From positions 1 to 64,000 of the forward strand of contig JAQIBS010000088.1 in NCBI GenBank assembly GCA_027858965.1: 64,000 nt of DNA. Reading direction: 5' to 3'. Position numbers and translations under genes: made by a program. The notes under the pieces were generated by a model. It saw only the letters and a list, made by a program, of their open reading frames with translations. It made no database searches and was not told the origin of the DNA. This document shows, piece after piece, positions 8,171 through 15,849 of the stretch; position 1 is the first letter of the stretch; each line of letters begins with the position of its first letter. The DNA is from Kiritimatiellia bacterium. Its GTDB lineage: Bacteria > Verrucomicrobiota > Kiritimatiellia > RFP12 > UBA1067.

Positions 8171-9300
8171 TTTGAAACTGAGCCCTCCCCTTTACAGGTT
8201 AGACACAAAAGCTCACCTTCGCCGGAGCACTTCGTACACACTTCCCCCCTATACTTCCCAGTTCCGTTACACTTTGAACAGGTTATTAAACCAACACCGG
8301 AACAGCGCTTGCAGCGCGGAGCCTCACCAGTCCCATTGCAGGCTTCACAGATAACACACCCCTTGCCCTGGCAAATTCGGCAGGGGATCTCTCCACTTCC
8401 CTCACAGCGAGCGCAAATCTGACTGATCTCTCCATTCAAACGTTTTTTCTTCATGCGGTTTTTAGATGAGCTACCTGATTCTTCAATCACACCATTATTA
8501 CAATTCTCAGCAGGGCACTTCTCCCACTTGATGCCCTTACAGGCGCGGCAGATCTGAAGGCCCGTGAACTGACACTTTTTACAGGGGGCGGGCATACCGG
8601 TCATCACCAGAACTTTCTCTCTTAATGTCAGCTTATCCGCTAATTCACGGCTCACATAAGCCCGACCTAATTTCTGATCTCCGGCAACCATACATTGCTG
8701 ATCAAAACTTTGGCGCCCTTTCAGAACATTCATTTTAATACGGTCTACAGAGAGATATTCATTTCTGTATCTCAGGCCTTTACAGCGTTTACATTGAACA
8801 CCATCCACAAACTTAATATTTTTTAAGCCATCAACCTTACCAAGATCAACTTTATACTTGCCGGTTCCCTTGCACATCCGACAGGGAACTCGTCCTATGG
8901 TCATGGTCTGGCGGCTCTGATTCATCTTTTTCAAAACAGCTTTACCGATACGTCCGGAACGTTCATCAGCTGGGATCAACCGCAAAACGGCAAATGCATT
9001 TTGATAATAAGCAAATGCGAGACCTGGATTATTGGAATGCTTCCCTGCCAGCTCATACTGCTTTTCAACATAAGCGTCAGCCAGTTCTGCAACTGAATTA
9101 TCCTCAACCACAACCTCTGGCAAAGGCGGAGGAGTCTCCTTTTCCAGCACAACAGCAGCTTTGCAATGAGGACAGACTTTTGCGCCATCCTCTATTTCAT
9201 ATCCACACTTACTGCAAATCGTAAGCGCATAAACCAGATTACAAACAAACGTGAGGGCTATAAACAACAAAAATATCGTATGTTTTCTAATCATAATCAT
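8167..9300 (-). CDS. Exported zinc-ribbon/DnaJ-type CXXCXGXG repeat protein
   Basis: 377 aa. An N-terminal hydrophobic segment (about residues 6-24, ending VYA) looks like a signal peptide or anchor. A zinc ribbon, CSKCG...CPHC, follows directly, then a Pro-rich linker and a short helical region. From about residue 135 to the end there are many CXXCXGXG-like motifs, for example CRMCKGTG, CARCEGSG, CRICQGKG, CEACNGTG, CKRCSGVG, CSKCNGTG, CTKCSGEG and CLTCKGEG. These resemble the zinc-binding centre of DnaJ but are far more numerous, and no J domain is present. Such modules bind unfolded protein and zinc. Having so many cysteines on the outside of the membrane is unusual. It is translationally coupled to the kinase downstream. 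Confidence 0.75.
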   Translation of the reverse strand: MIMIRKHTIFLLFIALTFVCNLVYALTICSKCGYEIEDGAKVCPHCKAAVVLEKETPPPLPEVVVEDNSVAELADAYVEKQYELAGKHSNNPGLAFAYYQNAFAVLRLIPADERSGRIGKAVLKKMNQSRQTMTIGRVPCRMCKGTGKYKVDLGKVDGLKNIKFVDGVQCKRCKGLRYRNEYLSVDRIKMNVLKGRQSFDQQCMVAGDQKLGRAYVSRELADKLTLREKVLVMTGMPAPCKKCQFTGLQICRACKGIKWEKCPAENCNNGVIEESGSSSKNRMKKKRLNGEISQICARCEGSGEIPCRICQGKGCVICEACNGTGEAPRCKRCSGVGLITCSKCNGTGKYRGEVCTKCSGEGELLCLTCKGEGSVSK

Positions 9301-9339
9301 TTTTTATACCCTTTTCCATAACATCACAAACTATGGTTC

Positions 9340-9556
9340 AGTGTCCAGTGTTCAGTGTCCAGTGTTCAGTGTCCAGTGTTCAGTGTCCAGTGTTCAGTGT
9401 CCAGTGTTCAGTGTCCAGTGTTCAGTGTTCAGTGTCCAGTGTTCAGTGTCCAGTGGTCAGTGGTCAGTGTCGACTGTTCACTGTAGACTGTAGACTGTTC
9501 ACTGTAAACTGTAGACTGTTCACTGTAAACTGTAGACTGTACACTGTACACTGTTC
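9340..9556. repeat. Array of 31 perfectly phased 7-bp repeats
   Basis: From 9340 to 9556 every seventh base starts a new unit with no slip. Units 1-19 are agtg-type (agtgtcc and agtgttc alternating, then agtggtc twice and agtgtcg). Units 20-31 are actg-type (actgttc, actgtag, actgtaa, actgtac). The array fills nearly all of the gap between the CXXCXGXG gene start and the response regulator stop. It is not a CRISPR array: there are no unique spacers. Confidence 0.97.
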
Positions 9557-9560
9557 TCTG

Positions 9561-10934
9561 CTACTCCGCTTCACGTACAGCATACTCCCGTAACTTACGA
9601 TGTAAAGTACGACGGCTAATTCCCAATTCCAAGGCTGCGCGCGTTTTATTGCCTCTATTCTTATTAAGCACAGCCATAATCTTGCGTTCCTCGGTATCCG
9701 CAAGTGAGCCACCCCCCAGCACAGTAGCACGGCTACCGAGTGCATACCCACTGGAAGCCTCGCGTATATTTGCAGGAACATCGCGCACTGTCAGTCGCTC
9801 CCCTCTTCCGAGAACAATCATTTTCTCAATGGTATTACGCAACTCACGAACATTCCCCGGCCAGCTATATGCCTGTAGCAGACTGACTGCATCGGCGGTA
9901 ATGCCGTCAAAAATCTTACCGTTCTTCTCCGAGAATTCTTTCAGGAACCGATCAACCAGCAACGAAATATCACCATCACGCAACTTCAGGGAGGGAAGTA
10001 TAATATCAACCACATTCAAACGGAAGAAGAGATCCTCCCGGAACTTACCTTCAGCCACATACTCACGCAAATCTCTATTGGTGGCGGCGATCACACGGAT
10101 ATCGACCTCTATGGAATTCTGCCCGCCAACTCTCTCGAAGATACGCTCCTCCAAAACCCGCAGAAGCTTCACCTGAACAGAAGGGTCAATCTCGGAAACT
10201 TCATCCAGAAACAGAGTGCCGCCATCAGCCATCTCAAAACGTCCCTTGCGCAGTATTTCAGCTCCGGTGAAGGCACCCTTTTCATGTCCGAAAAGTTCAC
10301 TCTCCAGCAGTGAAGCTGAAAGAGCCGCACAGTGCACTGCCACAAAAGGGCCCTTACTGCGTGTGCTCAGACGATGAATGGCCTTAGCAACCAGTTCCTT
10401 ACCTGTTCCACTGGGACCCTGAATAAGCACGGATGCCTGCGTAGGCGCGGTTTGCTGGATTATATCAAAAACCTGTTTCATGGCAATTGACTCACCGGTA
10501 ATATTTTCCATGCCGTATTTTTCATTCAGCTGACTCTCGAGTGATACAACCTTCTGTTCCATATCCCGCGATTTGATTGCGCGGGAGATCAGCATATCAA
10601 GATGATCCAGATTAATCGGCTTTGTTAAAAAATCGTAAGCCCCCTGTTTCATCGCTTCAACCGCAATCTCAACAGATCCATAGGCTGTCAGCAAAATACA
10701 GACCGTGCTGGGATGCTGCGCATGCACACGTCTCAACAAACCAAGACCATCTACACCAGGCATCCGAAGATCGGAGAGCATCACATCAACATTTGATTCT
10801 TTTCCAAGAATCTGCAGGGCGGCCTCTGAGCTTTCCGCTACTCTGACATCATAACTACGTTGTAAAGCACGCTGCAATCCATCACGTGTATTCTTATCAT
10901 CATCAACTATTAATATAACTGGCTTGACCGACAT
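9561..10934 (-). CDS. NtrC/AtoC-type sigma-54-dependent response regulator
   Basis: 457 aa with the classical three-domain layout. The receiver (1-120) has the acidic pocket DDD at 11-13 and phospho-acceptor D55 in SDLRMPG. The AAA+ domain (about 145-370) has Walker [22 protein letters not shown] (GAFTGA loop that contacts sigma-54), Walker [13 protein letters not shown] and the [11 protein letters not shown] sensor region. A Fis-type [15 protein letters not shown], ends the protein. It activates sigma-54 promoters after phosphorylation. Its start lies one base after the histidine kinase stop, so the two form a cognate pair. Target promoters were not identified. Confidence 0.95.
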   Translation of the reverse strand: MSVKPVILIVDDDKNTRDGLQRALQRSYDVRVAESSEAALQILGKESNVDVMLSDLRMPGVDGLGLLRRVHAQHPSTVCILLTAYGSVEIAVEAMKQGAYDFLTKPINLDHLDMLISRAIKSRDMEQKVVSLESQLNEKYGMENITGESIAMKQVFDIIQQTAPTQASVLIQGPSGTGKELVAKAIHRLSTRSKGPFVAVHCAALSASLLESELFGHEKGAFTGAEILRKGRFEMADGGTLFLDEVSEIDPSVQVKLLRVLEERIFERVGGQNSIEVDIRVIAATNRDLREYVAEGKFREDLFFRLNVVDIILPSLKLRDGDISLLVDRFLKEFSEKNGKIFDGITADAVSLLQAYSWPGNVRELRNTIEKMIVLGRGERLTVRDVPANIREASSGYALGSRATVLGGGSLADTEERKIMAVLNKNRGNKTRAALELGISRRTLHRKLREYAVREAE

Positions 10935-10935
10935 T

Positions 10936-12150
10936 TTACTGCCCCCCTTTCTTCAGCATTCTAATACGGCGCTCGGAACGCGGCAACCTGATCTTAAAGC
11001 AGGTTCCCTCCTCCTGCTTACTGGAGAGTTCAATCTCACCGCCGTGGTCATCGATAATGCGTTGTACAATCATGAGTCCAAGTCCGCTGCCATCCTGTTT
11101 TGTCGTATGATACGGTTCAAAAATAAGGCGCATATTCTCTTCGGAAATGCCCCCGCCATTATCACAGAAAGCAATATTCACATAAGCATCATCAACACTG
11201 AAAACAATTTTCAGAGCCCCTCCATCCGGCATTGCCTCAAGCGCATTTTTGATTAGATTAAAAAAAACCTGTTTAATTAAGGAACGATCCAGATGAACCG
11301 TGGGAATATTATCGGGGATATCAACCGAGACTGCAATCCGACGGTTCTCAAATTCCGTTTTCAAGAGATTAAGAGTCTCCTGCATAACAACAGTTGGACA
11401 CTCGGCCTCAAGCACCGGTTTGGAAGGACGGATGGCACGCAGGAACTGGCTGATAGTTGTATCAAGTCGTTCCACCTCCATCTTGGCAACACCGACCAGC
11501 TCCTCCAGAGATTTCCGGATCTTATGATCCTTAACCTCACTCAGCTCACGTACAAGAAGCTGTAGGTGTATGTTGAGCGCATTGAGAGGGTTACCTATCT
11601 CATGGGCAACACCGGCAGCCAACAGTTTAACAGCATCGGATCTGCCGCTCTCCAGGGCCGAAGCCTCTTCCTGCCGTTCCTTCGTAATATCGCGTAAAAT
11701 TATAAGTATCCCGGCATCACTAAGATCTTCAACATCCAGTGGTCTGGCGGAAACAGCTACAACCCGATAATCCGGGTAGTTGATTTCAATCTCGCGCGTG
11801 ACCATTCGGGACCAGCCCTCACTAACTGAATCAGGCATTTCAAGCAGATGCTCCCAGCCCCAGTCTTTCAGAAAGCGCAAAATTGAACGACCCTTAACCT
11901 TATTATATTGAAACCCGGCCAGAGTCTCAGCGGCTCTGTTGGCATACAGAAGCTGCCCATCACTATCAACAACGATAATTCCTTCCTGAATACTCTGAAA
12001 GATTGTTTCCAAAAAACCACGTTCCTGATCCAGACTCGCCATATAAGTCTGAATACTCTCCCGATCAAGTTTATCCAGACGGGAAACTACTCTATCAAAA
12101 AATCCAGAGGCCAATTCAATACACCTTTCAAGTATGTCAATTTGTCTCAC
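10936..12150 (-). CDS. Cytoplasmic PAS-domain sensor histidine kinase (NtrB-like)
   Basis: 404 aa with no membrane segments. A PAS domain (about 45-155) contains FQSIQEGIIVVDSDGQLLYANRAAE. The HisKA domain has phospho-acceptor H183 in AAGVAHEIGNPLN. The HATPase domain has the N box LIKNALEAMP, G1 DNGGGI and G2 GSGLGLMIVQRI. The absence of a membrane anchor suggests that it senses an internal signal through PAS, as NtrB does. It directly precedes its response regulator with a 1-base gap. Confidence 0.94.
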   Translation of the reverse strand: MRQIDILERCIELASGFFDRVVSRLDKLDRESIQTYMASLDQERGFLETIFQSIQEGIIVVDSDGQLLYANRAAETLAGFQYNKVKGRSILRFLKDWGWEHLLEMPDSVSEGWSRMVTREIEINYPDYRVVAVSARPLDVEDLSDAGILIILRDITKERQEEASALESGRSDAVKLLAAGVAHEIGNPLNALNIHLQLLVRELSEVKDHKIRKSLEELVGVAKMEVERLDTTISQFLRAIRPSKPVLEAECPTVVMQETLNLLKTEFENRRIAVSVDIPDNIPTVHLDRSLIKQVFFNLIKNALEAMPDGGALKIVFSVDDAYVNIAFCDNGGGISEENMRLIFEPYHTTKQDGSGLGLMIVQRIIDDHGGEIELSSKQEEGTCFKIRLPRSERRIRMLKKGGQ

Positions 12151-12213
12151 ATTTTATAATGTCATCTGGTTGTTCGCAAGGACAAAATGTTACAGATAAA
12201 GTTAGGATAAGGC

Positions 12214-12258
12214 AGGTTCAAAAGGGTTGAAGTGGTTAAAATGGTTGAAGTGGTTTCC
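12214..12258. repeat. 9-bp tandem repeat, gttgaagtg-type, five units
   Basis: The units are aggttcaaa, agggttgaa, gtggttaaa, atggttgaa and gtggtttcc. The same 9-mer core appears inside the GspM-like coding sequence at 19222-19257. Confidence 0.8.
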
Positions 12259-12382
12259 GCATCCTGTGATATTAGGGAGCTGGAGGGGTTAGGGAGAGAA
12301 GTTCTCAAGTTCTCACGTGAATCAAAACCGCAATTCGGGATCAGGGTCGGGGTCGAAAAAAACAATTCGTGTCATTCGCGTT

Positions 12383-12449
12383 TATTGGCTCATAGAGCCA
12401 ACTCTACAGCGCTTCGCACGTTTTGGCCGAAAACTGTAGGGTTGCTTCT
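12383..12449. repeat. Palindromic intergenic repeat family, two members
   Basis: attggctcatagagcc with aactctaca (12383-12407) and aaactgtagggttgcttct (12430-12449) match, in reverse complement, elements at 31481-31510 and 37629-37759. Confidence 0.6.
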
Positions 12450-12658
12450 ATGAAACAAGGAAGTCGTTCGCTACATGTCACGCCGTATTGAAGAAGGCGG
12501 AAGCCTTGGCGACGGTGGATGCGGGCGACTAAACGAAATACAGCAATTACAACCTTTTATGGTCAGCCGCATCCCTCTTCATTCTACGAACTACGCCGGA
12601 CGCAGTAGCGACTGCCCTCCTCTATAGACAGCCCATTTTAATGAAAAATGGGCTGAAC

Positions 12659-12686
12659 ACTGTAAACTGCCGACTGTAAACTACCT
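12659..12686. repeat. 7-bp tandem repeat, actg-type, four units
   Basis: The units are actgtaa, actgccg, actgtaa and actacct. They are the same type as the second half of the 9340-9556 array and end at the helicase stop codon. Confidence 0.85.
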
Positions 12687-12687
12687 C

Positions 12688-14757
12688 TTACTGACCAGGA
12701 ACCCACTCTTCGCTGAACCGTGAGCCCTTTGAGACTGCTTTTGGAGCAGCGGCAGGCCTACTACTCTTACGAGCAGAAGAGTTACCACTACGTTCCGGTG
12801 CAGGTGCACGCCTTCCAGAAGCCGTATTGGCTGTACGCGGAGCGCCCCGGCCTCTAGGTGTTCTATCAGCTGCAGGAGTTTCCTCTTTGCACTCTGTTTT
12901 ATCTTCCGCTACATTCTTGCTATCCTGAACAGGAGCACTCTCTTTTTTTGTCTCCTCCGCAGGGGCATGCGCCTGCTTTTTAGCTGGAGATCTCGGCCGT
13001 CCTCTGCCTGGACGTGGAATATCAGCCATTAACGGGTCATCGCCCATCAGCATTGTGCACTTCAACGGTTGTTTGATAAAAGCTTCAATATCAGGAATAA
13101 TGAAAGATTCATCCTCATCAGCAAAGGAGATTGCTGTTCCCTGATGACCGGCCCGACCAGTGCGGCCAATGCGATGTACATAGTCCCCGGCTTCATAAGG
13201 GAAGTCATAGTTAACCACAAAACCGATATCATCCACATGAATTCCGCGTCCGGCAACATCGGTGGCAATCACAACACGCACTTTGCCCTCCCGGAAATCC
13301 TCCAAAACTCGCAGACGCCGGTTCTGATTCACATCACCACTCAGCATGTCACAGGAAACATTTAGTCTCTGCAATTTCCGGACAATTTTCTCAGTAGTCA
13401 CCTTGCGGTTGCAGAATACGAGAATTCGGGTATCGGGATACTGCTGCAGCAGGTTATAGAGGACGGTAAATTTCTCACTTGCAGTAATAACATAAACAAC
13501 CTGATCAACTGTATCGGTAGTCATGCTCTCAGATTCAATCTCAATATGAACCGGGGCGTCCATCCACTGAGAGGCCAAACGCATCACATCCTCGGAGAGG
13601 GTTGCACTGTAAAGCATCGTGCCGCGTTTATCCTTGCGAGGCAGACGATTCATAATCACGCGGACATCAGGGATAAATCCCATATCGAGCATGCGGTCGG
13701 CCTCATCAATAACAAGAGTATCCACATGAGAAAGATCAATCACGCGCTGACGGGTGTAATCTAACAAACGTCCGGGAGTTGCCACCAACAGATCAATCGG
13801 TTCAGCCAGCACCTCTCTTTTCTGGCGATCATAGTCCATCCCGCCATAAACGGCCAATGTGCGCAGACCACAATATTTCCCAATAGCAGCGGCATCTTTA
13901 CAAATCTGAATAACCAGCTCACGAGTTGGAGCAATCACCAAGGCACGTGGCACTCCGGACTTTTCATTCTTTTTCTCGGGAGAGCGTAGATAGCGGGTTA
14001 AGATGGCAACAAGAAAGGCCGCGGTTTTACCGGTACCAGTCTGAGCCTTGCCGGCAACATTTTTGCCTGCAAGAGCGTGTTCAAGGCTCAAAGCCTGAAT
14101 AGGAGTACAGTATTCAAAGCCCATGTCGGCCACAGCATGCATTATCTCTGAAGGAAGATCAAAGTCATGAAAACGCTTTTTATCTTCAGCAGGTTCAACC
14201 TTATAGCTATCCAGTGACCACTCTGCATGAGCAGCCAGCAGCTTATCACGTTCCTCCGCTGTTATAGCACCACCCGGGCGAACACCACCGGAGTTATGGC
14301 CGCGGGGAGGACGTCCATCACGTGATTTAGGCCGAGCGACTCCGCTTGTACGCGCATTTACCCGATCTCTAGGGTGTTCAGAACTTGAAGACCTTCTTTT
14401 GTCGTTATTCCTGCGTCTCTGCGGCTGACCAGAAGAGCTACCCTCCTCCGGCTTACGCCGACGGGATTGAGATTGACCACCTTCCTGAGACCTTTTCTGA
14501 TTACCACCGGCATTACGGCCTTTACGGGGATTATCTGACGAAGATACATCCCCGCTGGCGGGACTATTTCTGCGTCTAGAATTGGAATTACTATTACTAT
14601 TATTGCTACTTTTCGCATTCCTGCTTTTCGCAGGGCTGCGTTTTGCAGGGCTACTTTTTGCAGGGCTGCTTTTCGCAGGTTTTTTTTTCGCAATCGTCTT
14701 TTTACCGGAGGACTTTGAGCCCAGCAGCTTACTGACTAATTTTTTAATTATTTTCAT
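12688..14757 (-). CDS. DEAD-box RNA helicase with basic low-complexity tails
   Basis: 689 aa. The core (about 195-590) has every family motif: Q motif (PIQ), motif I AQTGTGKT near 238, Ia PTREL, Ib TPGR, II DEAD near 350, III SAT, IV VFCNRK, V ATDVAGRGI and VI HRIGRTGRAG near 527. It is closest to the RhlE/RhlB group that remodels RNA in ribosome assembly and mRNA decay. The ~150-residue N-terminal extension is made of KSSPAK repeats and Arg/Ser/Asn-rich sequence, and the C-terminal ~120 residues are Ala/Pro/Lys-rich. Both probably bind RNA non-specifically. The core is confident; the tails resemble histone H1-type sequence only in composition. Confidence 0.93.
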   Translation of the reverse strand: MKIIKKLVSKLLGSKSSGKKTIAKKKPAKSSPAKSSPAKRSPAKSRNAKSSNNSNSNSNSRRRNSPASGDVSSSDNPRKGRNAGGNQKRSQEGGQSQSRRRKPEEGSSSGQPQRRRNNDKRRSSSSEHPRDRVNARTSGVARPKSRDGRPPRGHNSGGVRPGGAITAEERDKLLAAHAEWSLDSYKVEPAEDKKRFHDFDLPSEIMHAVADMGFEYCTPIQALSLEHALAGKNVAGKAQTGTGKTAAFLVAILTRYLRSPEKKNEKSGVPRALVIAPTRELVIQICKDAAAIGKYCGLRTLAVYGGMDYDRQKREVLAEPIDLLVATPGRLLDYTRQRVIDLSHVDTLVIDEADRMLDMGFIPDVRVIMNRLPRKDKRGTMLYSATLSEDVMRLASQWMDAPVHIEIESESMTTDTVDQVVYVITASEKFTVLYNLLQQYPDTRILVFCNRKVTTEKIVRKLQRLNVSCDMLSGDVNQNRRLRVLEDFREGKVRVVIATDVAGRGIHVDDIGFVVNYDFPYEAGDYVHRIGRTGRAGHQGTAISFADEDESFIIPDIEAFIKQPLKCTMLMGDDPLMADIPRPGRGRPRSPAKKQAHAPAEETKKESAPVQDSKNVAEDKTECKEETPAADRTPRGRGAPRTANTASGRRAPAPERSGNSSARKSSRPAAAPKAVSKGSRFSEEWVPGQ

Positions 14758-14809
14758 GGATAATGCCTATCTTCTTAAATCCTATCATGTTTGCGAAGGA
14801 TTTATCTCT

Positions 14810-14845
14810 ACACACAAATAAGGGCGCCCTTGAAAAGAGGCGCCC
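14810..14845 (-). terminator. Terminator of the rplM-rpsI operon
   Basis: On the minus strand gggcgcc pairs with ggcgccc around a loop of about 10 bases (14822-14845), followed by a T-rich ttatttgt. Confidence 0.6.
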
Positions 14846-14882
14846 GCTTGCATATAATTGTATGCGCAGAACAACAATTTTT

Positions 14883-15275
14883 TTAACGTTTTGAGAACTG
14901 GAAACGTTTACGAGCACCGGGCTGACCAGGCTTCTTACGTTCTTTCATACGTGCATCACGTGTCAGGCAACCAGCCTTTTTCAAAACTTCACGCAAAGTT
15001 GCGTCCGCTTCGACCAAAGCTCTTGAAAGACCATGACGAATAGCTCCGGTCTGGCCACTAATGCCGCCGCCCTTTGCTGAAATCTTTACATCATACTTGC
15101 CTTCTAAACCAGTAAGTGTTAAAGGTTGACGAAGATACTGACGAAGAGCTTCACTAGGGATATATTGCTCAATATCAACATTATTAACAAGCCACTTTCC
15201 ACTACCGGGGAATAAGCGTACACGTGCTACTGCTGTCTTGCGACGGCCTGTGCCCGCTGAAAGTTCTTTTACCAT
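14883..15275 (-). CDS. rpsI: 30S ribosomal protein S9
   Basis: 130 aa, the standard length. It has [14 protein letters not shown] at the N-terminus, [19 protein letters not shown] in the middle, and the basic tail ending in KRFQFSKR, which reaches into the ribosomal P site. It follows rplM by 38 bases, the usual L13-S9 arrangement. Confidence 0.98.
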   Translation of the reverse strand: MVKELSAGTGRRKTAVARVRLFPGSGKWLVNNVDIEQYIPSEALRQYLRQPLTLTGLEGKYDVKISAKGGGISGQTGAIRHGLSRALVEADATLREVLKKAGCLTRDARMKERKKPGQPGARKRFQFSKR

Positions 15276-15313
15276 TCTTATTTTCCTTATCTTTAAAAAA
15301 GTATTGAAGCAGA

Positions 15314-15742
15314 TTAAAACGCTGCTACGTCAGGTTTCTGTGCCTCATGCGGATGCTCGGAACCACGATAAACCTTAACGCGGGTCATCATTTTACGGGC
15401 AATCTTGTTTTTAGGCAACATGCCCCATACAGCCTGCTTAATAACGCGGTCTGGATGGTTTTCCATCAATGTTTTGGCTGTGAACACCTTACGACCACCG
15501 CGCCATCCAGAGTAATAATCATACTCCTTCTGCTCTAGCTTACGGCCTGTCAAGCGAACTTTGTCAGCATTAATAACAATAACGAAATCGCCCTGATCCA
15601 CACTGGGATCAAATGTCGGGCGGTCTTTACCACGCACTGAATTGGCAATATTTACCGCTAAACGGCCAAGCGGCCGATCTTTGGCATCAACGATGTGCCA
15701 GTTGCGGGTTTCATCTGAACTCTTTGGTCTAAATGACTTCAT
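15314..15742 (-). CDS. rplM: 50S ribosomal protein L13
   Basis: 142 aa, the usual length. It carries [15 protein letters not shown], a [20 protein letters not shown] strand and [30 protein letters not shown] at the C-terminus. It is the first gene of the rplM-rpsI operon, with SD gagga upstream and a strong promoter at 15781-15809. Confidence 0.98.
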   Translation of the reverse strand: MKSFRPKSSDETRNWHIVDAKDRPLGRLAVNIANSVRGKDRPTFDPSVDQGDFVIVINADKVRLTGRKLEQKEYDYYSGWRGGRKVFTAKTLMENHPDRVIKQAVWGMLPKNKIARKMMTRVKVYRGSEHPHEAQKPDVAAF

Positions 15743-15780
15743 AATCTATCTGTCTTTCCTCTTCAAAAATTTGGTTTGTA

Positions 15781-15809
15781 AATATAGCCTATTCGGACGG
15801 AAATGTCAA
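15781..15809 (-). promoter_or_regulatory. Strong sigma-70 promoter of rplM-rpsI
   Basis: On the minus strand a perfect -35 box TTGACA (15809-15804) is 17 bases from a -10 box TATATT (15786-15781), about 40 bases before rplM. Confidence 0.8.
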
Positions 15810-15849
15810 CCGTACTGTTTGTGATTTTTTTACAGAAACTTCACTCTCA

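Larger units (their letters stand above)
12151..12687. other. Gene-free stretch with several repeat types
   Basis: No gene is evident. It contains five 9-bp units (12214-12258), two members of a palindromic intergenic family (12383-12407 and 12430-12449), a hairpin without T run (agcccatttt/aaaatgggct, 12630-12654) and four 7-bp units (12659-12686) abutting the helicase stop. Confidence 0.6.

Noticed and set aside
9251-9593. Open frames of 80 and 86 codons over the 9340-9556 repeats
   Set aside because: A 7-bp repeat without stops in some frames always gives long frames; the peptides are repeats of Cys/Ser/Val/Gln with no start signal.
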